Assembly: GCA_049999765.1 (NCBI GenBank)
Contig: JBNGIQ010009023.1
Location: 18,772 to 55,106, forward strand
Length of the DNA stretch: 36,335 bases
Direction: 5' to 3'
Source of the DNA: Phaeoceros laevis
Taxonomy: Eukaryota; Anthocerotophyta; Anthocerotopsida; Notothyladales
In this document: piece by piece, positions 19,291 through 28,618 of the stretch
Layout: every line of letters begins with the position of its first letter
Position numbering within the stretch: the first letter of the stretch is position 1
Position numbers and translations under genes: made by a program
The notes under the pieces: model-generated
The model's database searches: none
The model's input: only the letters and a program-made list of their open reading frames with translations
What the model was told of the DNA's origin: nothing

Positions 19291-20490
19291 GTGCTGGAGT
19301 TTTGTGCGCCATCATTGTTCAGGATTTCCTTAAGCAAACTTGCACCTATTTTCCTACCAATTGTGGGCATGGGCTCTCCCCTCAAATCAGGATCCTCCAA
19401 CTCATCAGATGGAAGTTCACCATCCGAGCTCATCTGGGATGCACTAAAATTGCTTGAAGAAGATTCTGCTCTGCATAAAGGGAAAAAAGTGGAACTTCGT
19501 AACATTTTGACAATCCTTGCTGAGCGCCTGGCACGGCATGAGGAGGAACCTTCCCTCCTCCAAGTCTTTCATCAGCAACTGAGGTTGTCCACTTCAGAAT
19601 TGAAGCAAGAAATCAAATCTTCTGCAGAATCAATCAAAATGCAACTTGCGCCAACACTTACAGCCCATCTCTCATATGCTTCCGTGGTCTCGGTTTCTAG
19701 GGCCACTCCCGCAGCCGCTCCCAGGTCCTTCCCTCCTACTAATGAGCGGCTCATCATCTCATTCAAGGATGGGAGCTGTCCCAACCTCCCCCATGAGGCC
19801 TTGCGAGACACCATTAATGCAGAGCTTGCAAAGTGTGACCCTCAAGTGAAAGTTCAGGCGGTTCAGAAACTTTGTTCTTCTCTCGGTATCATCATGGCGT
19901 CAGCTGCGAACCGCGACCAAGTACATGCGGTGGCTCCATCTTGGGGCCCCAAAGTGTTTCCTGACTACGACACCATTTCAGGCCCACGTGAACGACATCA
20001 AGTCCTCGTCCACAACGTGCCGACGAAGCTTGAGATCGCTACAATTGGGAATGAACTCCTCAAAGACAATCAGCAAGACCTCTCGGGGTTCTTGGAGCCC
20101 CCCCGTTGGCTTCTCAAAGATCTCACAGGAAAGCGTCACTCCTCGATGTTACTATCTATTCCTGACAAGGAGACCTTGAATATCATCCTCAATCGAGGTC
20201 TGGCTTTGCAGGGCAGAATGCTCCGGACCACTAAGTTCATCCCAAATTTGCGGCCTATGCAATGCTTCAATTGTCACCGGTTTGGGCACTCTCAAGCTGT
20301 CTGTCGCAGCACCATCCGGTGCAGCAATTGCAAGCGTCCCCATCATAAGGACCAATGCAAGGCAACGGCTTCTCTGTGTTGCAATTGTGAGGGATCGCAC
20401 CATGCATATGATCCGTCATGTTCAGCAAAGAAGGAGGCAACATCTCGGAGTCATGCTCGTGCCCTGGACCAAGTAATGCAATGTCATTGA
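19291..20490 (+). CDS. LINE ORF1 (gag-like nucleic-acid-binding protein)
   Basis: 399-codon uninterrupted ORF. The likely start may be the internal Met of MGSPLKSGSS. The N-terminal half has a helical stretch (LLEEDSALHKGKKVELRNIL, about residues 55-80). The C-terminus has three CCHC-type knuckles: CFNCHRFGHSQAVC, CSNCKRPHHKDQC and CCNCEGSHHAYDPSC (about residues 320-380), as in Jockey/I/Tad ORF1 proteins that coat LINE RNA and act as chaperones. TGA at 20488-20490 overlaps the ORF2 start ATG at 20481, suggesting coupled translation in the ancestor. Confidence 0.88.
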   Translation: MLEFCAPSLFRISLSKLAPIFLPIVGMGSPLKSGSSNSSDGSSPSELIWDALKLLEEDSALHKGKKVELRNILTILAERLARHEEEPSLLQVFHQQLRLSTSELKQEIKSSAESIKMQLAPTLTAHLSYASVVSVSRATPAAAPRSFPPTNERLIISFKDGSCPNLPHEALRDTINAELAKCDPQVKVQAVQKLCSSLGIIMASAANRDQVHAVAPSWGPKVFPDYDTISGPRERHQVLVHNVPTKLEIATIGNELLKDNQQDLSGFLEPPRWLLKDLTGKRHSSMLLSIPDKETLNIILNRGLALQGRMLRTTKFIPNLRPMQCFNCHRFGHSQAVCRSTIRCSNCKRPHHKDQCKATASLCCNCEGSHHAYDPSCSAKKEATSRSHARALDQVMQCH

Positions 20491-21141
20491 AGATTTTGCA
20501 ACTCAATTGACATCGATCTTCGTCAGTGGTGGAAACTCTTCTCAACACAGCTTTTACAAGCTATGATATCCTTTTCTTACAGGAACCCTACTTCCTCAAC
20601 CCGTCTACTGCCATCCAGCATAGAGAGTGGTCTTCCATTCTCCCTGCTCCTCATTTTCCTACTATCCCACGCGTACTAACCTTTGTCAACCGCCGTGTCT
20701 CTTCTTTTGCCATCTCCCTCCGAACTGATATCATTCATCATCCCGACATCCAATGTCTGCAAGTATTCTCAGATCCCCACTCCCTTTTCTTCCTTAACCT
20801 ATACAACCCGCCGGCTTCTGAAGCCAATGTCAGTCAGTTCATGTCTTTATTCCCTCTTCCCTCGCCGTGCTCCTTTGCCCTTGGCGACTTTAATCTCCAT
20901 CACCTCTTTTGAAACTCCACCACCTCTGAGTCTTGCATCACTTCTATCGCTGAGGAGTTGGTGAGTTTCGCCGAATCTGCTCCATTATTTCTGCTCACTC
21001 CTCCTGATTGTCCCACTTACACCTCCCCACACCAGATCGATAGCACTTTAGACCTTACCTTTGCTTCTGCTGCGGCCCCGAATCTTGTAGAGTTTTGTGA
21101 CGTCCTTGAGTCGTCTTGGGATTGTGGTTTTGATCACCATG
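20481..21141 (+). pseudogene. LINE ORF2, endonuclease domain (5' part)
   Basis: Starts ATG at 20481 with MSLKILQLN, the usual opening of an EEP endonuclease, then an in-frame TGA at 20508 where Cys or Trp is expected. Motifs: ILFLQEPY (catalytic Glu), SLFFLNLYNPP, FALGDFNLHH (Asp and Asn), STLDLTF and, at the end, DCGFDHH. Another TGA lies at 20910. The reading breaks at 21141 inside the terminal DHH motif and resumes at 30289 with AIGL on the far side of the gypsy-type element. The endonuclease nicks target DNA for target-primed reverse transcription. Confidence 0.88.
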
Positions 21142-22303
21142 TGTCGGGACATGCTGACGGGCATCTGCTAAAGCATACAGATGTAGCTTACAGGTAGGTT
21201 GGCACTTGGGCAAATAGAAGTAATTTCAACATATACACATATTTAGTGGTTTTTAGCAGTACTTGCGAAAGAGGCTTAGTGCAGGTTCCCGTGTCTGTGA
21301 ACACTTAACTACTCGCGCAAGTGGAAGTAACGGGCCAGGATCCGCCAGCATTCAAGTGAAGATTTCAAGTGGAGGTTGCATGCAGATTGTTGATGGTGGC
21401 GCGTGGGAAGCCCAACATGCATGGTGATGGTTCACCGCACCACCAAGGCGGTAACGGCAGCGAGATCGCCGCCCGCCCTGGCAGCTGCTCTTAGGGCTGG
21501 TCGGCAGCCATAGCAAATAGTTTTGCAATTCTCTCTTAGCAGCGGTAGCTGGCGTGATGCTGCCCTGCGCAATTGTCTCTTGAACTTTACATTGCTCAAA
21601 GAATACTCTCTTGCATTCTCAGCTTGAGATTCTGAGTGACATGTTACAGTTTGTGGGTACTTGCAGAGAATGAGCTAACTCTTGAGCTTGGTGTTGTGCT
21701 TGTATATGTCGCGACGAGGACATGCTGCTACGCCCAGCACTAAAGCGCTAATTGCAAAACTGTGAAGCTTCAAGCGAAGCTGTTCCTGGCTATTTGAGAT
21801 AGCGAGAAAATCGGAGGAGTCAGACTTGCCTTCCTGGTGCTGTCAAGCCACAACCTAGCACGGTTGCGTGGAGAAGCCAACATGAGTTGCGGAGGACGCT
21901 TTGCGCTTGTGGAGGAGAGACAGCATGGAAGCGGGGTAGGCTGAGCCTCGCGGTTACAGTTTGCGGTCCAGGAAAGTTGTTTACCAGCCTCCTAGGCTGC
22001 TGGTGCGACATGGACGAAGGGAGAGGGTTACGCAATCACTGCAAACCCCCGTTTCCGTGAAGGACGTGTCAGATTTGCTTGAGCATGGCGGCAGTGAGCA
22101 CTTGTGGAGTTTGAGCCCTGTGCAGCAATCAATACCTTGAGGAAGAACCCCTGCAGCCAGATGCACTGTGGAGCACAGCGGATACGAAAGAAAACCGGCA
22201 TCAAGTTCAGGTTTCCACCTTTTCGCTTGCTGATGATTTGAGCTCGTGTGCTACATCGTGGAGTACCAGGTCTTGGGACACGGACTGGTCCAGCCTTGAC
22301 AAC
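21142..22303 (+). other. 5' LTR or leader region of the gypsy-type element
   Basis: About 1.2 kb before gag, with only short ORFs. It starts TGTCGGGACATG. No primer-binding site complementary to initiator Met tRNA is seen, and no stretch matches 29976-30283. Confidence 0.5.
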
Positions 22304-23251
22304 ATGGGCATCTCTACGACGACAGGCATCAAGACCAAGAAGTTCTCGGGAGAACTAGGAACTCTATCTCTGCGGGAATTTCGTATCTCCTACAGGTCTG
22401 TGATTTCTGAGCTGCGTTTTAAGTATGCGGATATCTACGCTCATCAATATGCCTTCGAGCATATGAGTAGATACCTGACTAAGGAAGCGGCTATCTTGCA
22501 TGACAATCATTTTAATGAGCTGACTGAAGTCCGTGTGGCAAGAAATCCTGCGTATTTACAGGCCATTACGGATGCTCATGATATGGCTTTGGCAGCAGCA
22601 AGAGCTGCTTGGACACCTTTGGTGGAACAGCCTGAGCTGCCCACTCGTGTCCAGCTGACACCTGAGCAACTACTTGATGCTATTGCTGGCATAGAGCACA
22701 TGGTGGAGACAGCAGCTGTAGCTGATCCGGTGAAGGCTTTCTTTGACATTTCTGAAAGGGAGTTCCCCTCCAAAAACGGTGACAAAATCTTGGAGATGGC
22801 GAATTTCAAACGCAAGAAAGGTGAAACCCTGAAAGGCATGTACATGCGGCTGGATGACTTGAGGCAGGAAACTGGTTCAGGTGATGACCATGCAGCAGCT
22901 CTGAAATACCTGCAGGCGTTAGAAGATGATGCATTTGTTCACTTCCAAGTATTGACTAAGGTTTTTCATGTTTATGGTGATCGGTACACTTTGAGGCAAG
23001 TGTATGAAACAGCTGAAGATTTAGAAGTGTGCAATGTCCACTATCGGGCATCAGCAGGAGTTAGCCTGACTGAGCATCACAAGAAGCTGGCGGCAGCACA
23101 GAATCTGCGAGTCTCTACTAGCACTCCTGCTGGCAAGACTTTAGCATTACCTGCGCCTAAGCCAACTAAGTCAGCTCATGCAGCAGCTGTTTCTATAAAT
23201 TGCAATTATTGTGCATCTCCAGATCACACTTCTAATGTGTGCAAGCCGTAA
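22304..23251 (+). CDS. gypsy-type gag
   Basis: From ATG 22304 (MGISTTTGIKTKKFSG), about 315 residues, uninterrupted. The body looks like a retrotransposon capsid: KFSGELGTLSLREFRISYRS, MSRYLTKEAAILHDNHFNEL, then the C-terminal capsid half KGMYMRLDDLRQETG and ALKYLQALEDDAFVHF. It ends in a CCHC knuckle (CNYCASPDHTSNVC, about 23204-23245). The TAA directly after VCKP is probably a frameshift artefact, because a second knuckle (CTHCGKTGHVEEVC) follows at once in the next frame. Open reading upstream of the ATG lacks another Met. Confidence 0.82.
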   Translation: MGISTTTGIKTKKFSGELGTLSLREFRISYRSVISELRFKYADIYAHQYAFEHMSRYLTKEAAILHDNHFNELTEVRVARNPAYLQAITDAHDMALAAARAAWTPLVEQPELPTRVQLTPEQLLDAIAGIEHMVETAAVADPVKAFFDISEREFPSKNGDKILEMANFKRKKGETLKGMYMRLDDLRQETGSGDDHAAALKYLQALEDDAFVHFQVLTKVFHVYGDRYTLRQVYETAEDLEVCNVHYRASAGVSLTEHHKKLAAAQNLRVSTSTPAGKTLALPAPKPTKSAHAAAVSINCNYCASPDHTSNVCKP

Positions 23252-24277
23252 AGGAGAATCTCTCATGCACGCATTGTGGCAAGACTGGTCATGTGGAGGA
23301 GGTGTGCTATGGCAAGTACCCTGACAGAAACCCGTGGAAGAAGCACACGGCGTTTGCAGGCAGCAGCAGCTGCACCTGTCACAGCTCCAGCAGCCGTGAC
23401 GCCTGTAGTGGGGACCCCAGGGGCAGGGAAGTCCAAGATAGCTAGGCAGAAAGAAAAAGCTAGGGCCACTATCGCGGCCATGACTGCTGAGCTTCAGAAG
23501 TTGACACCAGCTGTAGCACCACCGGTGACGGAGGCACTGAAAATGACAGCATTGTATGCCGAATTTGAAGCACTCAAGGCACGAATGCCTCCTATGGTTC
23601 CATCTATGACAGCACAATATATCTTGGCCAAGGAGTTTCTCTGGCAGCTATGGTAAGGCCACCTATTGAGGGAGCTTCCAGCTCAACACCTACAGCTGGG
23701 ACCTGGGCATACCCGCAAGGGTATGCCTATCCATTTCATGCAATGGCAGCTAGCCATGTCAACATGAATGGTCAGCTAGAGGATCAGCCAAGCATTGATT
23801 ACCGCAGTCCATTAGCAAGGCGTGCTCTAGCTGCACAAGCAAATGACAGGTCCAGGTCTATTTTGGCAGCTACTAGAAGTGGGGCCAGGCAGGCTATGCC
23901 TCGATCTTACGATCCCATGACCCAGAGCAGGAGTGGAGGTATGCAGCACGGTTAGCCCCACACATTCTACCTATTGGAGGCATCCGTCGAGCTCTTGCAA
24001 GGCAGACTATGAATGATGACCTCTATAACGAGGCCACCAAGGCAGCTACTCAAGAGCTGCCTGAGGATTTGGAAGAGGAAGCGGTTCCAATCCCAACAGC
24101 TCCTCCAATTTCAGCTGCCAGGAGGGTTGTGAGGCCAACTCCTTCATTTGCCACTCAGATTCCGGCTTTGCCTGCAGACACGAGGTGAAACACTGCTCAA
24201 GTGTTACCTTCTATTGCTAGGCCAGGGCTTTCCGCTAGGCAGCTAGTCAACAGGGTTATGACTACGCCGCTTTTCTC
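23252..24277 (+). pseudogene. gypsy-type gag-pol linker, second zinc knuckle, frameshifted
   Basis: Holds the second knuckle (CTHCGKTGHVEEVC, about 23269-23310) and a low-complexity Ala/Pro/Thr-rich and Lys-rich linker. At least three frame changes occur (near 23350, 23640 and 23945), plus a TGA near 24186 in the frame reading RVVRPTPSFATQIPALPADT. Pieces are open at 23276-23656, 23650-23955 and about 23940-24185. A degraded continuous gag-pol is the best explanation. Confidence 0.7.
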
Positions 24278-25099
24278 ATGCCAGGATCTCCACATTTCGT
24301 CGGCACAAGTGTTGATGCATTTCGGCAATGCCAGCAGGAGGATGATGCTGCTGCCATGGATTTATTAACACCAGACATGCCTATTGTAGGTGTTAGCCCT
24401 AATGATCCATTTGAGGATGCACCACTTGTGCAAGTGCATAGGAGACCTGGTCAGCCAGCTGTTAATGCATCAACTGCCATGCAGGTAATGGAACCTACTC
24501 AATCTGTTTTTGAGGCAGTCATGGCTGACGACGTGCATATAGCTAGTGCCGCTCTGGCCCAGGCTATCAAGCACAACCCAGTCATAGCACCAGATCAGCG
24601 TAGTGAAGTCAGGGTGCATGCTGCAATGGTAGATAACCGAGGAGGTGCTGTTTCTATGCATGGTTTTCACCCAGAGGTAGTGCTAATGGATACAGGTGCT
24701 GAACCTGTAATTCTGGGAAAAAGAATGGCCGAAGCCCTGACCAGTCAAGGAGTACACCTGCAAGAATCCAAGTGGCATATTCGCACTGCTGGTGGAGGTG
24801 TGGAACCTCTCATGGGTGAGACCGTTGAATGTGTTCCGTTATGTTTTAAGGCCGGCACGCCAGATGAACATGTTGTGCATGTACGCTGCCTTCTAACGAC
24901 AGCTACTACATATGATGTGTTGTTGGGCATGGAGGCCTTATTCCCGCCAGGTTTTATGATCGATCTGTGCACCGAGACAGCCTTTTTCAGGCCTGATTGG
25001 TCACGGCCCGACAGACTGGCTGCCATCCCTTGGATCCGCACGGGCAGTAGGGTCCCCGCCATGCTTCGTTGCGCAAACAAACTTTCGTGTTATTTGTGA
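24278..25099 (+). CDS. gypsy-type aspartic protease
   Basis: 273-codon open stretch. After a variable acidic N-terminus (about residues 1-120) comes a retropepsin-like domain: VVLMDTGAEPVILGKRMAEA, with the catalytic Asp codon at 24689 in DTGA; then WHIRTAGGGVEPLMGETVEC, a flap-like region, and TYDVLLGMEALFPPGFMIDL, which fits the C-terminal hydrophobic-Gly signature. It would cleave gag-pol. The frame ends in TGA at 25097-25099. The methyltransferase frame, shifted by +1, is already open from 24960, so a small indel or programmed shift around 25030-25100 joins them. Confidence 0.85.
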   Translation: MPGSPHFVGTSVDAFRQCQQEDDAAAMDLLTPDMPIVGVSPNDPFEDAPLVQVHRRPGQPAVNASTAMQVMEPTQSVFEAVMADDVHIASAALAQAIKHNPVIAPDQRSEVRVHAAMVDNRGGAVSMHGFHPEVVLMDTGAEPVILGKRMAEALTSQGVHLQESKWHIRTAGGGVEPLMGETVECVPLCFKAGTPDEHVVHVRCLLTTATTYDVLLGMEALFPPGFMIDLCTETAFFRPDWSRPDRLAAIPWIRTGSRVPAMLRCANKLSCYL

Positions 25100-26228
25100 A
25101 CGTCAGCAACCTGAATTGCTTTCGTATGCAGCTTTCCATGTGACTTGTGAAGAAGCTGTGGAGCAGGATGACGGTGATTATTTTTCAGATGCTTTGGCTG
25201 TATTTCCAGTCACTGATGCTCTTGTCCCGACTGCCTTGTCCACAGACTCCACACAGCTCTTGCATAAAGCTCGTTCTACTATGCAGGCAGCCATGCATCA
25301 GCTGGAGGGTTTTACATCATCTTCAGTCCGGGGGGCATTTTCACATGTCCCTCTCGACCAACAGGTGGTCTCTTGGCACCCACCTAGTGCAGGGCTTGTG
25401 CTGGTTGAACTGTTTGCAGGGTTAGCTACTGGCCTGGAGGCAGTGCTGCGTGCTAGTCTTTCAGTACAAAGGTACATATATTGTGATCTCGGTTCTGAGG
25501 TGAGGCAGGATGCAGCTGCTTGGTTACAGCAGCTGCACACCGAATATCCCCTCCAGTTTCCTCTTGCAGCATTTTCGGCAACTTTTTCTACATTATCGCA
25601 GGATGTACGCTTGATTCACAAGTCACATGTGGACATAATAGGTCATGTTGATTTAATCATTGCTGGCTGGGAATGCCAAGGTTTTAGTATGGCAGGAGAA
25701 GGAGGAGGCATAGCTGATTTTCGCTCTGCTCTGTTTTCAGATCTACTTGCTGTGATGATGCTTTTTCAAAAGCTCTCACCACAATTAGGTTATGTGTTGG
25801 AAAACAGCCCGGCACAGCTTGATCCTCGTTTGCCTGTCCGACAGGATGCTGCCTTGGTCACGCATTTTGTGGGTCGACCTCTCTTGGTGGATGCTGCACA
25901 ATGCAATTCTTATGCACACAGGTTGCGTAATTACTGGACCAACTTGGCACCACTTTCTGTCTTGGAACTTAGTTTTTTGCACACTATGCGTGATTCTCAC
26001 TTGCAGCTAAGTGATATCATGGCACCAGGAAGGCACCCACAGGCTGTCCAGCACAAGGACAAGCCTTTTTGGACGGATGCTAACATTCCCGGTGAACCTC
26101 GCAGGTATGGCCAACTTTGGTTTCTTTTCCCCAATCCTATGCCTTTCGGAATGGTGGACCGGGCACTGTCCAAGATGCTGTCACTGGCAGGGAGGACGAA
26201 CCTTCTCCTGAGGAGCATGAGCGCCTAG
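25083..26228 (+). CDS. C5-cytosine DNA methyltransferase domain in pol
   Basis: About 380 codons with no interruption. Counting from codon 25116: motif I LVELFAGLATG (96-106) for S-adenosylmethionine binding; CDL (123-125), motif II; DLIIAGWECQGFSMAGEGGG (179-198), motif IV, with the catalytic Cys at 187 (codon 25674); DFRSALFSDL (201-210); VLENSP (227-232), motif VI; QCNSYAHRLRNYW (262-274), motif VIII-like; then LSDIMAPGR (298-306), probably the target-recognition and C-terminal part. The usual PCQ is ECQ and ENV is ENS. Motif X is weak. It lies between protease and RT in the pol order. The first Met is not obvious, as expected for a polyprotein domain. A TAG at 26226 separates it from the RT segment in the same frame. 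Transfer of C5 methyltransferases into retrotransposons of some algae and dinoflagellates has been reported. Confidence 0.88.
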   Translation, partial: FRVICERQQPELLSYAAFHVTCEEAVEQDDGDYFSDALAVFPVTDALVPTALSTDSTQLLHKARSTMQAAMHQLEGFTSSSVRGAFSHVPLDQQVVSWHPPSAGLVLVELFAGLATGLEAVLRASLSVQRYIYCDLGSEVRQDAAAWLQQLHTEYPLQFPLAAFSATFSTLSQDVRLIHKSHVDIIGHVDLIIAGWECQGFSMAGEGGGIADFRSALFSDLLAVMMLFQKLSPQLGYVLENSPAQLDPRLPVRQDAALVTHFVGRPLLVDAAQCNSYAHRLRNYWTNLAPLSVLELSFLHTMRDSHLQLSDIMAPGRHPQAVQHKDKPFWTDANIPGEPRRYGQLWFLFPNPMPFGMVDRALSKMLSLAGRTNLLLRSMSA

Positions 26229-27351
26229 GCCATGGGCTTTAGGGCAGGCACCACTCGGGTGGGTTCTCTTTCTCGTCGTCGCAGGTGCACATTGTTAGGC
26301 CGAGCCATGGACCTCAATTGCCTTACATGGCTTCTTGCTTTAAGTCTCATGTTCCAAATGTACTACAGCTGCTTGCCTTTAGTACATTCCGCTTTGTTAG
26401 ATTATGTGGCTCACCCTGATATGGTGCACATGAGACAGCTGCGAAGCTATTCTTTCGCTCTCACTGCTGGGGGGGAGGAGGCACCAGGTTCGTGTCATTT
26501 TTCAGCAAGTTTTTCAGCTATACCTTCGCCGCAAGTGGATCATGGAGCTGGGCTTAGTCACCCACTTGAGCAGGTTAAACCGGTGACTGCTGCTACGCAT
26601 TCATGGACATTTGGTCACAAGTTATCAGCAACACAAAAATGGCAATTGCATGCTTTGCTTATTAAGCATCAGGATTGTTTTGCGTTCAGCATGTCCAACT
26701 TGCATCAGTGCAGCATCTTGAAGTTCTGCATACCCTTGACATCAAAGGAACCAGTGTGGCGCAAGTGACACCGCCTTAGCAAGGCTGAATGGGACTTGGT
26801 AGATCAAAGGTGTCAGGAGCTGTACAAGGCCGGTCTTATTAGGCCATCTACATCTGACTATGCGGCAGCTACCGTCATGCCTGCAAAGAAAGATTACCAT
26901 GGCCTATGGACAGAAAAACGCATGTGTGGTGACTACAGACCTCTCAACAGGCTAACTCCATAAGACAGGTACCCCGTTCCTTTGCTAGAAGAAATATTTG
27001 ACAGCCTTGGTTCTTCTAAGGTTTTCTCGATTCTAGATCTCAGGCCAGGATTCAACCAGATCTAGATTGTGGAGGAGGACATCAAGAAAACAATATTTCA
27101 TGGCAACATCCAACTTTGGGAGTGGCTAGTCATGCCTTTTGGTTTGCGGAATGCTCTTATTACTTTTCAGCGTGTGATGGACAGAGTGCTGGCTGGTGCT
27201 AACCACTTGTGTTGCTACATCGATGATGTATTGGTGCACAGTCCGGATTTTGCTACTCACCTTCTACATCTAGAAGACTTGTTCATACGGCTGAAGAGTG
27301 CCAACCTCCATTGTCATCCCAGCAAATGTGAGTTTGCTGGGTCCTTACAGT
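26229..27351 (+). pseudogene. gypsy-type reverse transcriptase, with three stops
   Basis: Same frame as the methyltransferase. A hydrophobic spacer (LTWLLALSLMFQMYYSCLPL) leads to KHQDCFAFS and PVWRK, then RT: LSKAEWDLVDQ, GLIRPSTSDYAAATVMPAKK, CGDYRPLNRLTP, YPVPLLEEIFDSLGSSKVFS, ILDLRPGFNQI (first catalytic Asp), MPFGLRNALITFQRVMD, and YIDD at 27216-27227. In-frame stops: TGA 26766, TAA 26961, TAG 27063. The expected thumb and connection sequence after CEFAGS is missing from about 27352. Confidence 0.9.
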
Positions 27352-27915
27352 CCACAGTCGGTCGTTTTTGCGCGAGTACTTGAGTACTTGAGCTCATTTA
27401 TTTCGCGCCATTCATGATGGGGTAAAATGACGGGATACCTAGTTACCCCAATCAAGATATGACGGGGTAATTATTACCTCAATCTGATCCAAAAAAGTCA
27501 AAAAGTCATAAAAAGTACTCAATGCCCTCAAAAAAAGTACTCCTACCTTGCATGAGTTTCACCAACCAAGGTACTTTTTTGGGAGGGCCTACCCACAGGT
27601 ACACCTGGAAAAAATTGCATCTAAACAAAGTACCAGAAAGTACTTTTTCCAAACCCTAGACATAGTACTTTGCATCCTATTTTAGCATGTAACTTTCACG
27701 ACACGTGTCTATTTTCAAATATTCTTACATATTCTGAAAGCTCTCAACAAGACAAACATCCTCGTCCTTTTTTTTTCCATATTTGAATATGGCAAGTACC
27801 ATTTATGAACAGTCAAACTTAAAAAATGGATGAAAGTGAGGGTGGACACTAAAAAATGTTGCACTGTAGCGTGCAAGGGCCCTGCTATGGATACTGTTGT
27901 ATTTAGTATTAAGCC
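27352..27915. other. unrelated sequence replacing the RT thumb region
   Basis: About 560 bp with no similarity to RT, between CEFAGS and the RNase H start AFEGLKACL (27916). It is AT-rich with repeated AAAAAGTACT-type words (27495-27660). I see no terminal inverted repeats. About 90 codons expected here are absent, so this is a replacement or an insertion with a deletion. Confidence 0.65.
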
Positions 27916-28479
27916 GCATTTGAAGGCCTTAAAGCCTGCCTCATGCAAATGCTTGTCATGCACAGACCAGACTTTGACAAACCATTTGTGCTGCATACTG
28001 ATTGGAACGCCCTTGGCATAGGAGCCGTGCTTGCACAAGTGGATGAAGGAGGTACGGAACAGGTGATTGCTTATGCTTCTCGTAGCAATAATCGGGCTGA
28101 GTCTAATTACTCTAGCTATGAGGGTGAATGCTTGGCAGTTATTTGGTCGGTCATCCACTTTAGACCTTACCTACATGGGCGTAGGTTCACCATTGTGACT
28201 GATCATCAGCCTCTTCACTGGCTGATGACTAATGACAAGTTGAGTGGGAAATTAGCCCGATGGGCATTGCTGCTACAGGAGTATGATATGGAGATTTTAC
28301 ATAGGCCAGGACTTACACATCAAAACGCAGATGCTTTATCTCGCAGTCCCATGACATCCACCACAGATGCTTCTGCAGCCAGGCAAGATTTTGATCCCTT
28401 ATATGTTCAGGCTGCTGGCTGGACAACAACTGCATTTTTATCTATCCTTGTTAACACCGTGGCTCGAGTGGTGCTGTGA
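27916..28479 (+). CDS. gypsy-type RNase H
   Basis: Reads AFEGLKACLMQMLVMHRPD, then PFVLHTDWNALGIGAVLAQV (catalytic Asp), AYASRSNNRAESNYSSYEGE and CLAVIWSV (Glu), FTIVTDHQPLHWLM (Asp), and the tail HRPGLTHQNADALSRSP. This is typical of gypsy RNase H, which removes the RNA strand during reverse transcription. The frame ends at a TGA (28477-28479). Integrase begins in the next frame about 140 bp later, so a frameshift lies between. Confidence 0.92.
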   Translation, partial: AFEGLKACLMQMLVMHRPDFDKPFVLHTDWNALGIGAVLAQVDEGGTEQVIAYASRSNNRAESNYSSYEGECLAVIWSVIHFRPYLHGRRFTIVTDHQPLHWLMTNDKLSGKLARWALLLQEYDMEILHRPGLTHQNADALSRSPMTSTTDASAARQDFDPLYVQAAGWTTTAFLSILVNTVARVVL

Positions 28480-28618
28480 CACAGTCCACCGACATCTGGT
28501 TGGATCATGCTAGCATGCAGTACTTAAAACTGGCAACATGCCTGCGGAATGTTCAGCAGCAGAGAAGGATCGTATCTAGCACCGATGCAAGAGGTTTGCT
28601 TGGACAGCTGATCACCTA

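Noticed and set aside
20683-20964. Overlapping plus-strand frame in the LINE endonuclease
   Set aside because: A shadow of the endonuclease frame, which carries the conserved motifs.
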